DNA of 64,000 bases, taken from the NCBI GenBank assembly GCA_016709385.1, contig JADJMW010000021.1, positions 1 through 64,000 of the forward strand, given 5' to 3'. Below, piece after piece: positions 51,819 through 61,241 of this stretch. A model generated the notes under the pieces. The model saw nothing but the letters and a program-made list of their open reading frames with translations. It was not told the DNA's origin and did no database searches. This stretch comes from Candidatus Rubrivivax defluviihabitans. Its GTDB lineage: Bacteria; Pseudomonadota; Gammaproteobacteria; Burkholderiales; Burkholderiaceae_C. A program made the translations under genes and the position numbers. Within the stretch, counting starts at the first letter, position 1. Every line of letters begins with the position of its first letter.

Positions 51819-53693
51819 TCAGGGTGCCGCGCACAGGCAGTGCACCACGGCGGCCAGGGGTTGGCGCCGCTCGGACAGCTCGGCCAGCCAGCCCAGGTCG
51901 TGCACCGCGGCGGCCGCCACGGGCGGCACCCCGCCCAGCGCCAGCCAGGCCGCCGGCAGGCTCAGCGGCTGGCCGATGGCGGCGCCCATGACCGCACCCA
52001 CCCGCGCGCCGAAGTCCTGCAGCAGTCGCTGCAGCCGCCCTGATTCGGCCTCCAGGTAGCGCACACGGTGGCCTTCGGGCAGCTGGGCCCGCTGCGCCGC
52101 GGCGGCCAGCGCATCACCCAGGCCGCCGTTGCGGTCGACCAGGCCGTGCTCCAGCGCCTGGCGGCCGCTCCACACGCGGCCCTGGCCGACTTCGTCGATG
52201 CGCGCCTGCGTGGTCTGGCGCGCCTTCGCGGCCAGCGTCGTGAAGTCGAGGTAGGCGCGGTCGATGATGGACTGCACCAGTTGGCCGAGGCGGGGGTCGA
52301 AGGCGCGCCGCGGGTCGTAGGCGCCGGCCAGCCAGGTGGTGGCGACGCCGCCGGTGCGCACGCCCAGCTTGTCCATCGCGCCCTCGGCGGTGGGCAGCAA
52401 GGCCACGACGCCGATCGATCCGGTGATGGTGGCCTCGTCGGCGATCACCTCGTCGGCGGCCATGGCGATCCAGTAGCCGCCCGAGGCCGCCACGTCGCCC
52501 ATCGACACCACCACCGGCTTGCCGGCCGCGCGCGTGAGCTCCAGTTCGCGGCGCACGAGTTCGCTGCCGAAGGCGCTGCCGCCGGGCGAATTGACGCGCA
52601 GTACCACGGCCTTGATGTTCTCGTCCTCGCGCGCCTGACGCACCAGCTCGGCGGTCGACAGACCGCCCACGCGGCCGGGCGGTTCGCGGCCATCGCTGAT
52701 CTCGCCCTGGGCCACGATCACGCCCACGGCATCGCCGCCGCGGGCCGGCTTCAGGCTGCCCAGGTAGCGGCCGAGCGACACCTGGCGGAAGGTTTGACCG
52801 TCGTCGTGCTTCGCGCCGCGCTCGATGAGCAGTGCGCGCACCTCGTCGCGCGTCTTCAACGCGTCCACCCATTTCCGCTCCAGCGCCCAGCGCGCCGGGT
52901 CGCCGCCGGCGGCCTGCAGGCTGCCGGGCAGCGATTCGATGGCCTGCGCCACGCTGCCGGCAGGCAGCCGGCGGGCTTTCTCGACGCCAGCCGTCCAGCT
53001 CTGCCACAGCGACCCGTAAAGCACACCCTCGGCTTCCAGCGCTTCCTGCGACGGCGCATTGGACGACCAGGGCTCGGCGAAGCTCTTGAACTTGCCCACG
53101 CGCAGCACATGGGCGGTGACGCCGACGCGGTCGAGCAGGTCCTTGTAGTAGTTGCGCCAGCGGCCGTAGCCTTCCACGTAGACCATGCCCATGGGGTGCA
53201 GCCAGACCTCGGTGGCGTGCGCGGCCAGGTAGTACTGGCGCTGGTCGAAGCTGGAGCCCCAGGCATAGACCGGCTTGCCGGCGGCCTTGAAGCGTTCGAT
53301 GGCGGCGGCGATCTCCCGCAGCGTGGGCAACCCGGCGCCGGCGAAGTCGTCGAGCATCAGCAGCGCGTGCGGCACCTGGTCGTCCTTGGCGGCGGCGTCG
53401 AGCACCGCGATCACGTCGCGCAGCCGCGTGGCCCCTTCGGACGCATCGCTCAGGTGTTTGAGGGCACTGTCGCGCAGGCCGCCGGCGCGCTGTTCGACCA
53501 CCGTGCCGGCGAGGTCGAGCACGAGTGCGGTCTTCGGCTCGATGGCCGGGCGCAGCGCCTGGATGGCGGCCCACAGGCCGGCGATCAGCAGCAAGAGCAG
53601 CAGCAGGTTGAGCAGTGCGCGCCGGCTGGCGTCGAGCAGCCGCCAGAAGCCGCGCAGTGCACGGCCGAACGAGGACAGGATCGAAGTGGACAT
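51819..53693 (-). CDS. sppA: Signal peptide peptidase SppA, 67K type
   Basis: This 624-residue inner-membrane serine protease clears signal peptides after secretion. It has the tandem-repeat 67K form with one N-terminal membrane helix (27-46). The nucleophile is Ser404 in GDVAASGGYW, and the general base lies in the first repeat, Lys203 in GKFKSFAEPW. Both are as in E. coli SppA. The start MSTSILSSF at 53693 is chosen because the upstream frame lacks homology. Confidence 0.92.
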   Translation of the reverse strand: MSTSILSSFGRALRGFWRLLDASRRALLNLLLLLLLIAGLWAAIQALRPAIEPKTALVLDLAGTVVEQRAGGLRDSALKHLSDASEGATRLRDVIAVLDAAAKDDQVPHALLMLDDFAGAGLPTLREIAAAIERFKAAGKPVYAWGSSFDQRQYYLAAHATEVWLHPMGMVYVEGYGRWRNYYKDLLDRVGVTAHVLRVGKFKSFAEPWSSNAPSQEALEAEGVLYGSLWQSWTAGVEKARRLPAGSVAQAIESLPGSLQAAGGDPARWALERKWVDALKTRDEVRALLIERGAKHDDGQTFRQVSLGRYLGSLKPARGGDAVGVIVAQGEISDGREPPGRVGGLSTAELVRQAREDENIKAVVLRVNSPGGSAFGSELVRRELELTRAAGKPVVVSMGDVAASGGYWIAMAADEVIADEATITGSIGVVALLPTAEGAMDKLGVRTGGVATTWLAGAYDPRRAFDPRLGQLVQSIIDRAYLDFTTLAAKARQTTQARIDEVGQGRVWSGRQALEHGLVDRNGGLGDALAAAAQRAQLPEGHRVRYLEAESGRLQRLLQDFGARVGAVMGAAIGQPLSLPAAWLALGGVPPVAAAAVHDLGWLAELSERRQPLAAVVHCLCAAP

Positions 53694-53839
53694 GGCCGTC
53701 GGGACCTTGAAACGATGAGGAAGGAGCAAGCATAGGCACGGCTCCAAGCCGCCGCACCCGCCTTGCGATGAAACCCTCACCGGCACCGACGAGCCGCCGG
53801 CCGGCGGCGGTGGCCGGGATTGAGATACTCGCGGACTTC

Positions 53840-54805
53840 ATGCAAGCCATCCTCGCCGTCACCGTTCCGTTCTTCGCGCTCGTGCTGTGCGGCTTCCTGG
53901 CCGCCCGGCGGCATGTGCTTCCCGAGAGCGCGATCCCCGGGCTGAATGCCTTCGTGCTGTATTTCGCGCTGCCGTGCATGCTGTTCCGCTTCGGCATGAA
54001 TACGCCCATCTTCGACCTGCTCAACCCGGTGGTGCTGGTGGTCTACCTGTGCGCGGCGCTGCTGATCGTGTTCTTCACCATCGCGGTGTCGCTGAGCGAT
54101 CGCGTGCATCTCAAGGACGCCTCCTTCGGCGCGCTGGTGGCGGCGTTCCCGAATACCGGCTTCATGGGCGTGCCGCTGCTGGTGGCGCTGCTCGGGCCGG
54201 CGGCCGCGGGGCCGGTGATCTGCAGCATGTTGGCCGACCTGTTCGTGACCAGTTCGTTGTGCATCGCACTGGCGCAGGTGCATGGCGCGGCGGAACATGG
54301 TGCGCGCGTGGCGGCTTTTCGCGCCCTGCGTGGGGCCCTGTCGAACCCCTTGCCGTGGTCGATCGCGCTCGGCGCGGCCTTTTCGGTGGCCGACGTGAAG
54401 CTCTCCGGGCCGGTGGACGTGATCGTACGCATGCTCGCCGACGCGGCATCACCGGTGGCGCTGTTCACCATCGGCGCCGTGCTCTGGCGCGCCGGGCAGC
54501 ACGCGCACACACGCACGCCGGTGGCCGACTACCTGCCGGTGGCGCTGATCAAGCTCTTCGTGCACCCGCTGCTGATCTTCGCGCTGGCGGCTGCGGCGCT
54601 GGCGCTGGGTGCGCCGATGTCGGCCTTCCAGTTGACGGTGCTCACACTGGCGGCGGCGCTGCCCAGCGCCAGCAACGTGTCGCTGCTGGCCGAACGCTAC
54701 GGCGCCGACAACGGCCGCGTGGCCCGCATCATCATGACGAGTACGGTGCTGTCGTTCATCAGCTTCACTGCACTGGCCTGGGCGTTTGGCGTGCAGCCGG
54801 TCTGA
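53840..54805 (+). CDS. Auxin efflux carrier (AEC) family transporter
   Basis: This 321-residue membrane protein has about ten helices. AEC features are LNAFVLYFALPCMLFRFG near the start, GALVAAFPNTGFMGVPLL (the conserved Asn-Thr-Gly-Phe-Met-Gly motif) and ALPSASNVSLLAERY in the second half. Family members export or exchange organic acids such as malate or malonate. I chose the ATG at 53840 because the upstream extension is not conserved. Confidence 0.87.
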   Translation: MQAILAVTVPFFALVLCGFLAARRHVLPESAIPGLNAFVLYFALPCMLFRFGMNTPIFDLLNPVVLVVYLCAALLIVFFTIAVSLSDRVHLKDASFGALVAAFPNTGFMGVPLLVALLGPAAAGPVICSMLADLFVTSSLCIALAQVHGAAEHGARVAAFRALRGALSNPLPWSIALGAAFSVADVKLSGPVDVIVRMLADAASPVALFTIGAVLWRAGQHAHTRTPVADYLPVALIKLFVHPLLIFALAAAALALGAPMSAFQLTVLTLAAALPSASNVSLLAERYGADNGRVARIIMTSTVLSFISFTALAWAFGVQPV

Positions 54806-54896
54806 CGGCGGTCCGGGCGGCTGGGGCTGTCCGGGTTGCAGGCGTTTCGCGACCCCGGTTCAGCCCGCCGCCGAACCCGGACTCATTTGCCCGGAC
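54806..54896. terminator. Convergent gap with GC inverted repeat
   Basis: The arms TCCGGGTT (54830-54837) and AACCCGGA (54874-54881) could form a stem between the ends of the AEC gene and the binding-protein gene. A 14-base tandem near-repeat (CTCATTTGCCCGGA, CTTATTTGCCCGGG) covers 54882-54909 and includes the stop of the binding-protein gene. A bidirectional terminator is possible. Confidence 0.35.
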
Positions 54897-56063
54897 TTAT
54901 TTGCCCGGGATCTTGCCTTCCACGCCCTTGACGTAGAAGCCGACGCCACTCATGAACTTGTCGTCGGCGACCTCGTCCTTCTTCAGCACCGGCTTGCCGT
55001 CCTGACCCGTGATCGGGCCCTTCCAGATGACGAAGCTGCCGTCCTTGAGGCCGGCCTTGATCTTCTCGACCTGTTCCTTGGTCTCGGCGGGCACCTTGTC
55101 GCTGATCGAGACGATGTCGATCGCACCTTCCTTCACGCCCCACCAGGTGTGGCCGCCGCCCGTCCAGCCGCCTTCGAGCGCCTCGCGCGTGGCCTTCACG
55201 TAGTACGGCGTCCAGTTGATGACGGCGCTGGCCAGGTGGGCGTCGGGCGCGTAGGCGCTCATGTCGCTGTCCCAGCCGAACGCCAGCTTCTTGTTGGTGG
55301 CCGCGGTCTTCAGCACCGCCGACGAGTCGGTGTTCTGGAACAGCACGTCGGCGCCGGCGTTGATCAGGCTCTGCGCGGCCTCGGTCTCCTTCGGCGGCGC
55401 GAACCACTCGTTGACCCACACCACCTTGGTCTTCACCTTCGGGTTGACGCTCTGCGCGCCGAGCGTGAAGCTGTTGATGTTGCGGATGACCTCGGGGATG
55501 GGGATGGAGCCGACGACGCCCAGCGTATGGCTCTTGGTCATCTTGCCGGCGATGACGCCGGCCATGTAGGCGCCTTCGTAGGTGCGGCTGTCGTAGGTGC
55601 GCATGTTGTCGGCCTGCTTGTAGCCGGTGGCATGCTCGAACTTGACCTCCTTGTGGTCGGCGGCCACCTTCATCATCGGCTCCATGTAGCCGAAGGTGGT
55701 GCCGAAGATCAGCTTGTGGCCCTGGCCGACCATGTCGCGGAAGACACGCTCGGCGTCGGCGGCCTCGGGCACGTTCTCGACGAAGCTGGTGGCGATCTTG
55801 TCGCCGAATTCCTTCTCCAGCGCCTTGCGCGCGTTGTCGTGTGCGAAGGTCCAGCCACCGTCGCCGACCGGGCCGACATAGGCGAAGGCGATCTTCAGCG
55901 GCTCGGGCTTGGGCGCCGGGGCCGAAGCGGCCGGGGCGGAAGGCGCCGCGGCCACGGGGGCCGGCGCCTCTTCCTTCTTGCCGCAGCCGACGAGGGCGGC
56001 GGTGGCGGCGACGGCGGACCAGCCGGCCAGCTTGAGCAGCGAGCGCTTGGCAACCAAGGTCAT
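54897..56063 (-). CDS. BMP-family nucleoside/purine-binding lipoprotein
   Basis: This 388-residue lipoprotein (lipobox LVGC, Cys27) has a charged linker and then the BMP/PnrA fold: KIAFAYVGPVGDGGWTFAHD, then FGTTFGYMEP, SRTYEGAYMAG and GWDSDMSAYAPDAHLASAVI. BMP proteins bind nucleosides or purines. It is the last gene of an operon with two permeases, the ATPase and guaD, which points to uptake of purine bases or nucleosides. Confidence 0.9.
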   Translation of the reverse strand: MTLVAKRSLLKLAGWSAVAATAALVGCGKKEEAPAPVAAAPSAPAASAPAPKPEPLKIAFAYVGPVGDGGWTFAHDNARKALEKEFGDKIATSFVENVPEAADAERVFRDMVGQGHKLIFGTTFGYMEPMMKVAADHKEVKFEHATGYKQADNMRTYDSRTYEGAYMAGVIAGKMTKSHTLGVVGSIPIPEVIRNINSFTLGAQSVNPKVKTKVVWVNEWFAPPKETEAAQSLINAGADVLFQNTDSSAVLKTAATNKKLAFGWDSDMSAYAPDAHLASAVINWTPYYVKATREALEGGWTGGGHTWWGVKEGAIDIVSISDKVPAETKEQVEKIKAGLKDGSFVIWKGPITGQDGKPVLKKDEVADDKFMSGVGFYVKGVEGKIPGK

Positions 56064-56136
56064 GGGGTGGTTCTCCTGTGGGGGTGATGGGGACCGAAGG
56101 GAAACCAGAATTATTGCCGGCGCCCGCGCCGGCAGA

Positions 56137-57057
56137 TCAGCCGCCGGGAAAGAAGGGCTTGCCCAGCGAGGCCGGCATATTGGCGCGGATCCAGCCGGCG
56201 TTGCGCGAGATCAGCACCAGCACCACGATCGTTGCCAGGTAGGGCAGCATGGTCAGGAACTGGCTCGGGATCTCCACGCCCTGGCTCTGCAGATGGAACT
56301 GCAGCATCGTCACGCCGCCGAACAGGTAGGCGCCGAGCAGCACACGCGCCGGCCGCCAGGTGGCGAAGGTGGTCAGCGCCAGCGCGATCCAGCCGCGGCC
56401 GGCGGTCATGCCCTCGACCCACAGCGGCGTATAGATCACCGAGAGATAGGCGCCCGCCACCCCGCACAGCGCGCCGCCGGCCATCACCGCGGCCAGCCGG
56501 ATGCGGCGCACCGGAACGCCCAGCGCATGCGCGGACTCGGGCGATTCGCCCACCGCGCGCAGCACCAGCCCGGCGCGCGAGCGGTACAGGAACCAGGCCA
56601 GCGCCAGCGTCAGCACGATGGCGATATAGACCATCGGGTGCTGGCGGAAGAAGGCCGGGCCGACGAAGGGCAGGTCGGCCAGCCCGGGCACGGCGTAGGC
56701 GGGACGCTCGCCGATCTTGGCCTGCACGAAGCCGATGCCGACGAAGGCCGAGAAGCCGGCGCCGAACAGGCTCAGCGCCAGCCCCGAGGCGTACTGGTTG
56801 GTATTGAGCCAGATCACCAGCCCGCCGAAGGCGGCGGCCAGGGCCGCGCCGGCCAGCGCGCCGGCGCCGAAGGCCAGCCAGTCGTTGCCGGTGGCCACTG
56901 CCGTGGCGAAGCCGGCCACCGCGGCCACCAGCATCATGCCCTCGGCACCCAGGTTGACGATGCCGGCGCGTTCGTTGATCAACAGGCCCAGGCCGGCCAG
57001 CGCCAGCACGGTGCCGGCGTTGAAGGTGGCCGCCAGCAGCAGCGCGAAGGCGTCCAT
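56137..57057 (-). CDS. Nucleoside ABC transporter permease (second)
   Basis: This 306-residue permease of the BMP-linked family (NupQ-like) has about eight helices. It carries ERAGIVNLGAEGMMLV near the start, YRSRAGLVLRAVGESPESA in the middle and YASGLALSLFGAG. The start ATG is at 57057, two bases after the stop of the preceding permease, so they are coupled. Confidence 0.9.
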   Translation of the reverse strand: MDAFALLLAATFNAGTVLALAGLGLLINERAGIVNLGAEGMMLVAAVAGFATAVATGNDWLAFGAGALAGAALAAAFGGLVIWLNTNQYASGLALSLFGAGFSAFVGIGFVQAKIGERPAYAVPGLADLPFVGPAFFRQHPMVYIAIVLTLALAWFLYRSRAGLVLRAVGESPESAHALGVPVRRIRLAAVMAGGALCGVAGAYLSVIYTPLWVEGMTAGRGWIALALTTFATWRPARVLLGAYLFGGVTMLQFHLQSQGVEIPSQFLTMLPYLATIVVLVLISRNAGWIRANMPASLGKPFFPGG

Positions 57058-57059
57058 GT

Positions 57060-58166
57060 TCAGCCCTCTTTCGCTGCTGCAGCCGCGGCGGGCGCGGCCA
57101 CGCGGCGCTGCCAGCGCAGCCGGTAGTGCACCAGCGTGTCGCAGGCCAGCAGCGTGAACAGCAGCAGACCCTGGAAGACGCCGGTGATCGACTTCGGCAG
57201 CGCCATGCGCGACTGCGCCAGCTCGCCGCCGATATAGAACATGCTCATCAGGATGCCCGACAGCACGATGCCCACCGGGTGCAGCCGCCCCACGAAGGCC
57301 ACGATGATGGCGGCGAAGCCGTAGCCCGCCGGCACGTAGGGCGTGAGCTGCCCCAGCGGCCCGGCGGCTTCCAGCGCGCCGGCCAGCCCGGCCATGCCGC
57401 CCGACAGCAGCAGCGCCGTCCACAGCGCGCTGCGCGAAGAGAAGCCGGCGTAGCGCGCCGCCAGCGGCGCCAGCCCGCCGACCTGCAGCGCGAAGCCGCG
57501 GTAGGTGCGAAAGAGCAAGACCCAGAAAGCCCCCACCGCGACCAGCGCGATGAGCGTGCCGATGTGTGCGCGCAGGCCGTCCGTCAGGCGCGGGATCTTG
57601 GTCTGCGGCAGGAAGGTGATGGTCTGCGGAAAGTTGTAGCCCTGCGGGTCCTTCCAGGGGCCGTAGACGAGATAGTTCAGCAGCATCCCGGCCACGTAGA
57701 CCAGCATCAGGCTGACCAGGATCTCGTTGGCGTTGAAGCGGTCGCGCAGCAGCGCCACGATCGCCGCCCAGGCCATGCCGCCCAGCACGCCGGCCAGCAG
57801 GATGGCGACGACGATGCCGCGGCCCATCCAGGCCAGGTGCGGGCCGGCCTGCATCGCGACCCAGCCGCCGGCCAGCGCGCCGATCACGAACTGGCCCTCG
57901 GCGCCGATATTCCAGACATTGCTGCGGAAGCACACCGCCAGCCCGAGCGCGATCAGGATCAGCGGCGTGGCCTTGATCGACAGCTCCGACAACGCGTACA
58001 GGTTCTTCACCGGCTCGACGAAGAAGATCTGCAGCCCACGCAGCGGATCCTTGCCCAGGACCAGGAACAGCCCGACGCCGATCAGCACCGTCAGCGCCAG
58101 CGCCAGCAGCGGCGACAGCAGCGACATCAGCTGGCTGGGCTGCGGGCGTGACTCGAGCTTGAGCAT
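57060..58166 (-). CDS. Nucleoside ABC transporter permease (first)
   Basis: This 368-residue permease (NupP-like) has the motif FRSNVWNIGAEGQFVIGAL, later GALEAAGPLGQLTPYVPAGY and FVGRLHPVGIVLSGILMS. It forms the channel with the following permease. The start at 58166 (MLKLESRPQP) is preceded directly by the ATPase gene. Confidence 0.9.
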   Translation of the reverse strand: MLKLESRPQPSQLMSLLSPLLALALTVLIGVGLFLVLGKDPLRGLQIFFVEPVKNLYALSELSIKATPLILIALGLAVCFRSNVWNIGAEGQFVIGALAGGWVAMQAGPHLAWMGRGIVVAILLAGVLGGMAWAAIVALLRDRFNANEILVSLMLVYVAGMLLNYLVYGPWKDPQGYNFPQTITFLPQTKIPRLTDGLRAHIGTLIALVAVGAFWVLLFRTYRGFALQVGGLAPLAARYAGFSSRSALWTALLLSGGMAGLAGALEAAGPLGQLTPYVPAGYGFAAIIVAFVGRLHPVGIVLSGILMSMFYIGGELAQSRMALPKSITGVFQGLLLFTLLACDTLVHYRLRWQRRVAAPAAAAAAKEG

Positions 58167-58171
58167 GGACG

Positions 58172-59709
58172 TCAGGCCTGCGCCGGGGTGGCGACGGCTG
58201 GCGCCGCCGGCCGGTCCCACAGGCCCGACATCCACTCGCCGATGGACTCGACCCGGGCCTCGGCCATCGGCACGCTGGGCGACAGCCGGCCCTTGGCGAT
58301 GACGTGCAGGCGGTCGCAGATCTCGAACAGCTCGTCGAGCTCTTCGCTCACCACCAGCAGCGCACAGCCAGCGTCGCGCAGTTTGAGCAGCTCGCCGCGG
58401 ATTTGCGCTGCGGCGCCCACGTCCACACCCCAGGTCGGCTGGCTGACGATGAGCAGCTTGGGATCGGCGCTGATCTCGCGACCGACGAGAAACTTCTGCA
58501 GGTTGCCGCCGGACAGGCTCTTGGCCGTGCTGCGGGCGCCGCCGCCGCGCACGTTGAAGCGCGCGATGATGTCCTGCGCCAGACGTTCGACATGGCGCAC
58601 GTTTACCCAGCCGCTGCGCGACACAGGCTCGGTGCGCGTGAGCAGGGTGTTCTGCGCCAGGCTCAGCGTCGGCACGGCGCCGCGGCCCAGGCGTTCCTCG
58701 GGCACGAAATGCAGGCCTTCCTTGCGCCGTTTGCGCGGCGAGTGGTGGCCGATGGGCTGGCCAAAGAGCGTGATCGCCGCCGGTGCGGCGCGCGGGTCCT
58801 CGCCCGAGAGTGCAGCCATCAGCTCCTGCTGGCCGTTGCCGGAGACTCCGGCAATGCCGACGATCTCGCCGGCGCGCACGTCGAAGCGCATGTCGTGCAG
58901 GTCGGTGCCGAAGGCGTCCTGCCGCGGCAGGTTCAGGCCCTGCACCTGCAACACCACGCCGCCGGCGGTCAGCGCGCGTTGCTGCAATTGCGGCGGCTCG
59001 GTGCCGATCATCAGCCGCGACAGGCTGGCATTGCTTTCCTGCGTGGGGTCCACCTCGCCGGTGACCTTGCCGCCGCGCAGCACGGTGCAGTGGTGGCACA
59101 GCGCGCGGATCTCGTCGAGCTTGTGGCTGATGTAGAGGATGCTGCAGCCGCGCTCGGCCAGCAGCCGCAGCGTGACGAAGAGCTTGTCCACCGCCTGCGG
59201 CGTGAGCACCGAGGTGGGCTCGTCCAGGATCAGCAACTGCGGTTCGGTGAGCAGCGCACGCACGATCTCCACGCGCTGACGCTCACCCACGCTCAAGCTG
59301 TGCACCGGGCGCTGCGGTTCGACGTCCAGGCCGTAGCTGTGCGCCACCTCGCCGATGCGCGCGCCACCTCGGGCAACGTCAGGCTCTTGTCCAGGCCCAG
59401 CCACACGTTCTCGGCCGCGGTGAGCGTGTCGAACAGCGAGAAGTGCTGGTAGACCATGCTGATGCCGAGCTTCCGCGCCTGCGCCGGACTGGCCACGCTG
59501 ACCGGCTCGCCGTTCCAGAAGATGCGGCCTTCGTCGGGCTGCACGGCGCCGTAGATGATCTTCATCAGCGTGCTCTTGCCCGCGCCGTTCTCGCCCAGCA
59601 CGGCGTGGATCTCGCCCGGCTTCACGCGCAGGTCGACGCGGTCGTTGGCGCGCACCGCGGGGTACTGCTTGCTGATGCCGCTGAGTTCCAGGCGCAGGCC
59701 GGGGGTCAT
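58172..59709 (-). pseudogene. Nucleoside ABC transporter ATPase, frameshifted
   Basis: A tandem ATPase (about 510 residues expected) is read in two frames. The first (from ATG 59709, MTPGLRLELSGISKQYPAV) has Walker A GENGAGKST and runs to LTLPEVARAS at about 59,365. The rest continues in another frame from ARIGEVAHSYGLDVEP through LSVGERQR, LLILDEPTSVLTP, VGIAGVSGNGQQEL and LSGGNLQK to the stop. The shift is at a (GC)4 run, 59,357-59,364. One GC less gives VARIGEVA in frame. Everything else is intact, so this may be a sequence error; if real, the transporter lacks a working ATPase. Confidence 0.85.
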
Positions 59710-61010
59710 GCCGATGTCCTCTCGTAGAGCGGCCGGCCCGCGACCCAGGTGCGCACCAGGTGGCGTTCGTCGGCGAGCAGCATCCAGGCGAAGACCTTCT
59801 CATGCAAGTCGCGCGCCACCTGCTGGCGCCGGCCGTCGACCGCGCCCACGGCCCAGTCCCACAGGCACAGGTCGGCCATCAGGCCGGGCTCCAGCAGGCC
59901 GATCTCGTGGCCCAGGTGCAGTGCCTCGGCCGCGCCGCGCGTGGCGGCGTGCAGGGCGCACCAGGCGCTGAGGTCGTGGCCCGTGCCCTTGCCCAGTGAG
60001 GCCTGCACCTTGTAGCCGTCGGCGAGGGTCCTCTGCATGGAAAGGCTGGTGCCGCCGCCCACGTCGCTGGCCACGCTCACCTGCACGCCGGCCGCCGCGG
60101 TGGCCGGCCAGTCGAACAGGCCGCTGCCCAGGAACAGGTTGGAGCTGGGGCAGAAGGCGATCTGCGCGCCGGCGTCGCGCAGCGCGGCGCGGTCGTCGGC
60201 GTTCAGCCAGATGCCGTGCGCCAGCACCGAGCGCGGGTGCAGCAGGCCGGCGCCGGCATACACGTCGAGATAGCTGCGTGCCTGCGGAAACAGCTCGGCC
60301 ACCCAGCGCACCTCGTCACGGTTCTCGGCCACGTGCGTCTGCATATACAGCGTGGGGTCGGCGTGGCACAGCGCGCCGGCCATCGCCAGTTGCTCGGGCG
60401 TGCTGGTGGGGGCGAAGCGCACCGTCACGGCGTAGGCATTGCGGCCGCGGCCGTGCCAGCGCTGGATGAGGTCGATGCAGTCGCGTTCCGCTCCCGCCAC
60501 GTCGTCGCGCAGGCCGTCGGGGGCGTGGCGGTCCATCAGCACCTTGCCGGCGATGATGCGCATGCCGCGCTGGCTGGCGGCTTCGAAGAGCGCGTCCGCC
60601 GAGCCCTTGTGCACGGTGGGGAAGACCACCGCGGCGGTGGTGCCGTGGGCCAGCAGCGCGTCGAGGAAAAGCGCCGAGCCGGCGGCGGCCACGGCAGGGT
60701 CGGCCCAGGCGCGCTCGGCGGGAAAGGTGTAGGTGTGCAGCCAGTCCAGCAGTTCGGTGCCGTAGCTGGCGATCACGTCGAGCTGCGGGCTGTGCACGTG
60801 GGTGTCGACGAAGCCCGGCAGCAGCAGGCGGCCGGGGTGGTCTTCGCGCGGCCACTCCGGGCCCGGCGCTTCGGCCTGCACGCCAGTGATGCGGCCGTCG
60901 TCGCCGACGAGCAGCCAGTGGCCGGGGCGCCAGCGCACCCCTTGCGGGCCTGTCTCGCCCCAGGCCGGGGCCTGCGGAAAGTCCAGCAGGTCGGCGTGGA
61001 GGGCGATCAT
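59706..61010 (-). CDS. guaD: Guanine deaminase
   Basis: It converts guanine to xanthine and ammonia in the cytoplasm. The 434-residue amidohydrolase has metal ligands in DTHVHSPQLD (His71 and His73), QTHVAEN, LAHGIWL and SDVGGGTSLSM. The order and length match bacterial GuaD. It is the first gene of the operon (its stop overlaps the start of the ATPase gene, ATGA) and is read divergently from xdhA, whose product oxidises xanthine. Confidence 0.94.
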   Translation of the reverse strand: MIALHADLLDFPQAPAWGETGPQGVRWRPGHWLLVGDDGRITGVQAEAPGPEWPREDHPGRLLLPGFVDTHVHSPQLDVIASYGTELLDWLHTYTFPAERAWADPAVAAAGSALFLDALLAHGTTAAVVFPTVHKGSADALFEAASQRGMRIIAGKVLMDRHAPDGLRDDVAGAERDCIDLIQRWHGRGRNAYAVTVRFAPTSTPEQLAMAGALCHADPTLYMQTHVAENRDEVRWVAELFPQARSYLDVYAGAGLLHPRSVLAHGIWLNADDRAALRDAGAQIAFCPSSNLFLGSGLFDWPATAAAGVQVSVASDVGGGTSLSMQRTLADGYKVQASLGKGTGHDLSAWCALHAATRGAAEALHLGHEIGLLEPGLMADLCLWDWAVGAVDGRRQQVARDLHEKVFAWMLLADERHLVRTWVAGRPLYERTSA

Positions 61011-61241
61011 GGGGCGGCGGTGGCTGGCGCACGCCCAGGACAGGACCGGAATGCGGCTGGCGTGGCGTGTCGTTCGATAAGGCCGTGGCGTCGTTCCCGG
61101 GCGGACCGTTGCGGCGGGGTGCGGAAATCGGAGCCTGTCACGATGCGGGTGATCTTATAGACACTATTCTTCGCAAGGCGCACGCCCATGCGTGCCGACA
61201 GCCTCTTTCGGGAAAGTCCTCAAGCCTCGGGTGCACGATCC
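61011..61241. promoter_or_regulatory. Divergent guaD-xdhA control region
   Basis: This 231-bp gap separates the guaD operon from xdhA. The only AT-rich point is GATCTTATAGACACTATTC at 61151-61169. It contains TATAGA on the plus strand and TATAAG on the minus, so it could serve both promoters and a purine-responsive regulator. No known operator is certain. Confidence 0.4.
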
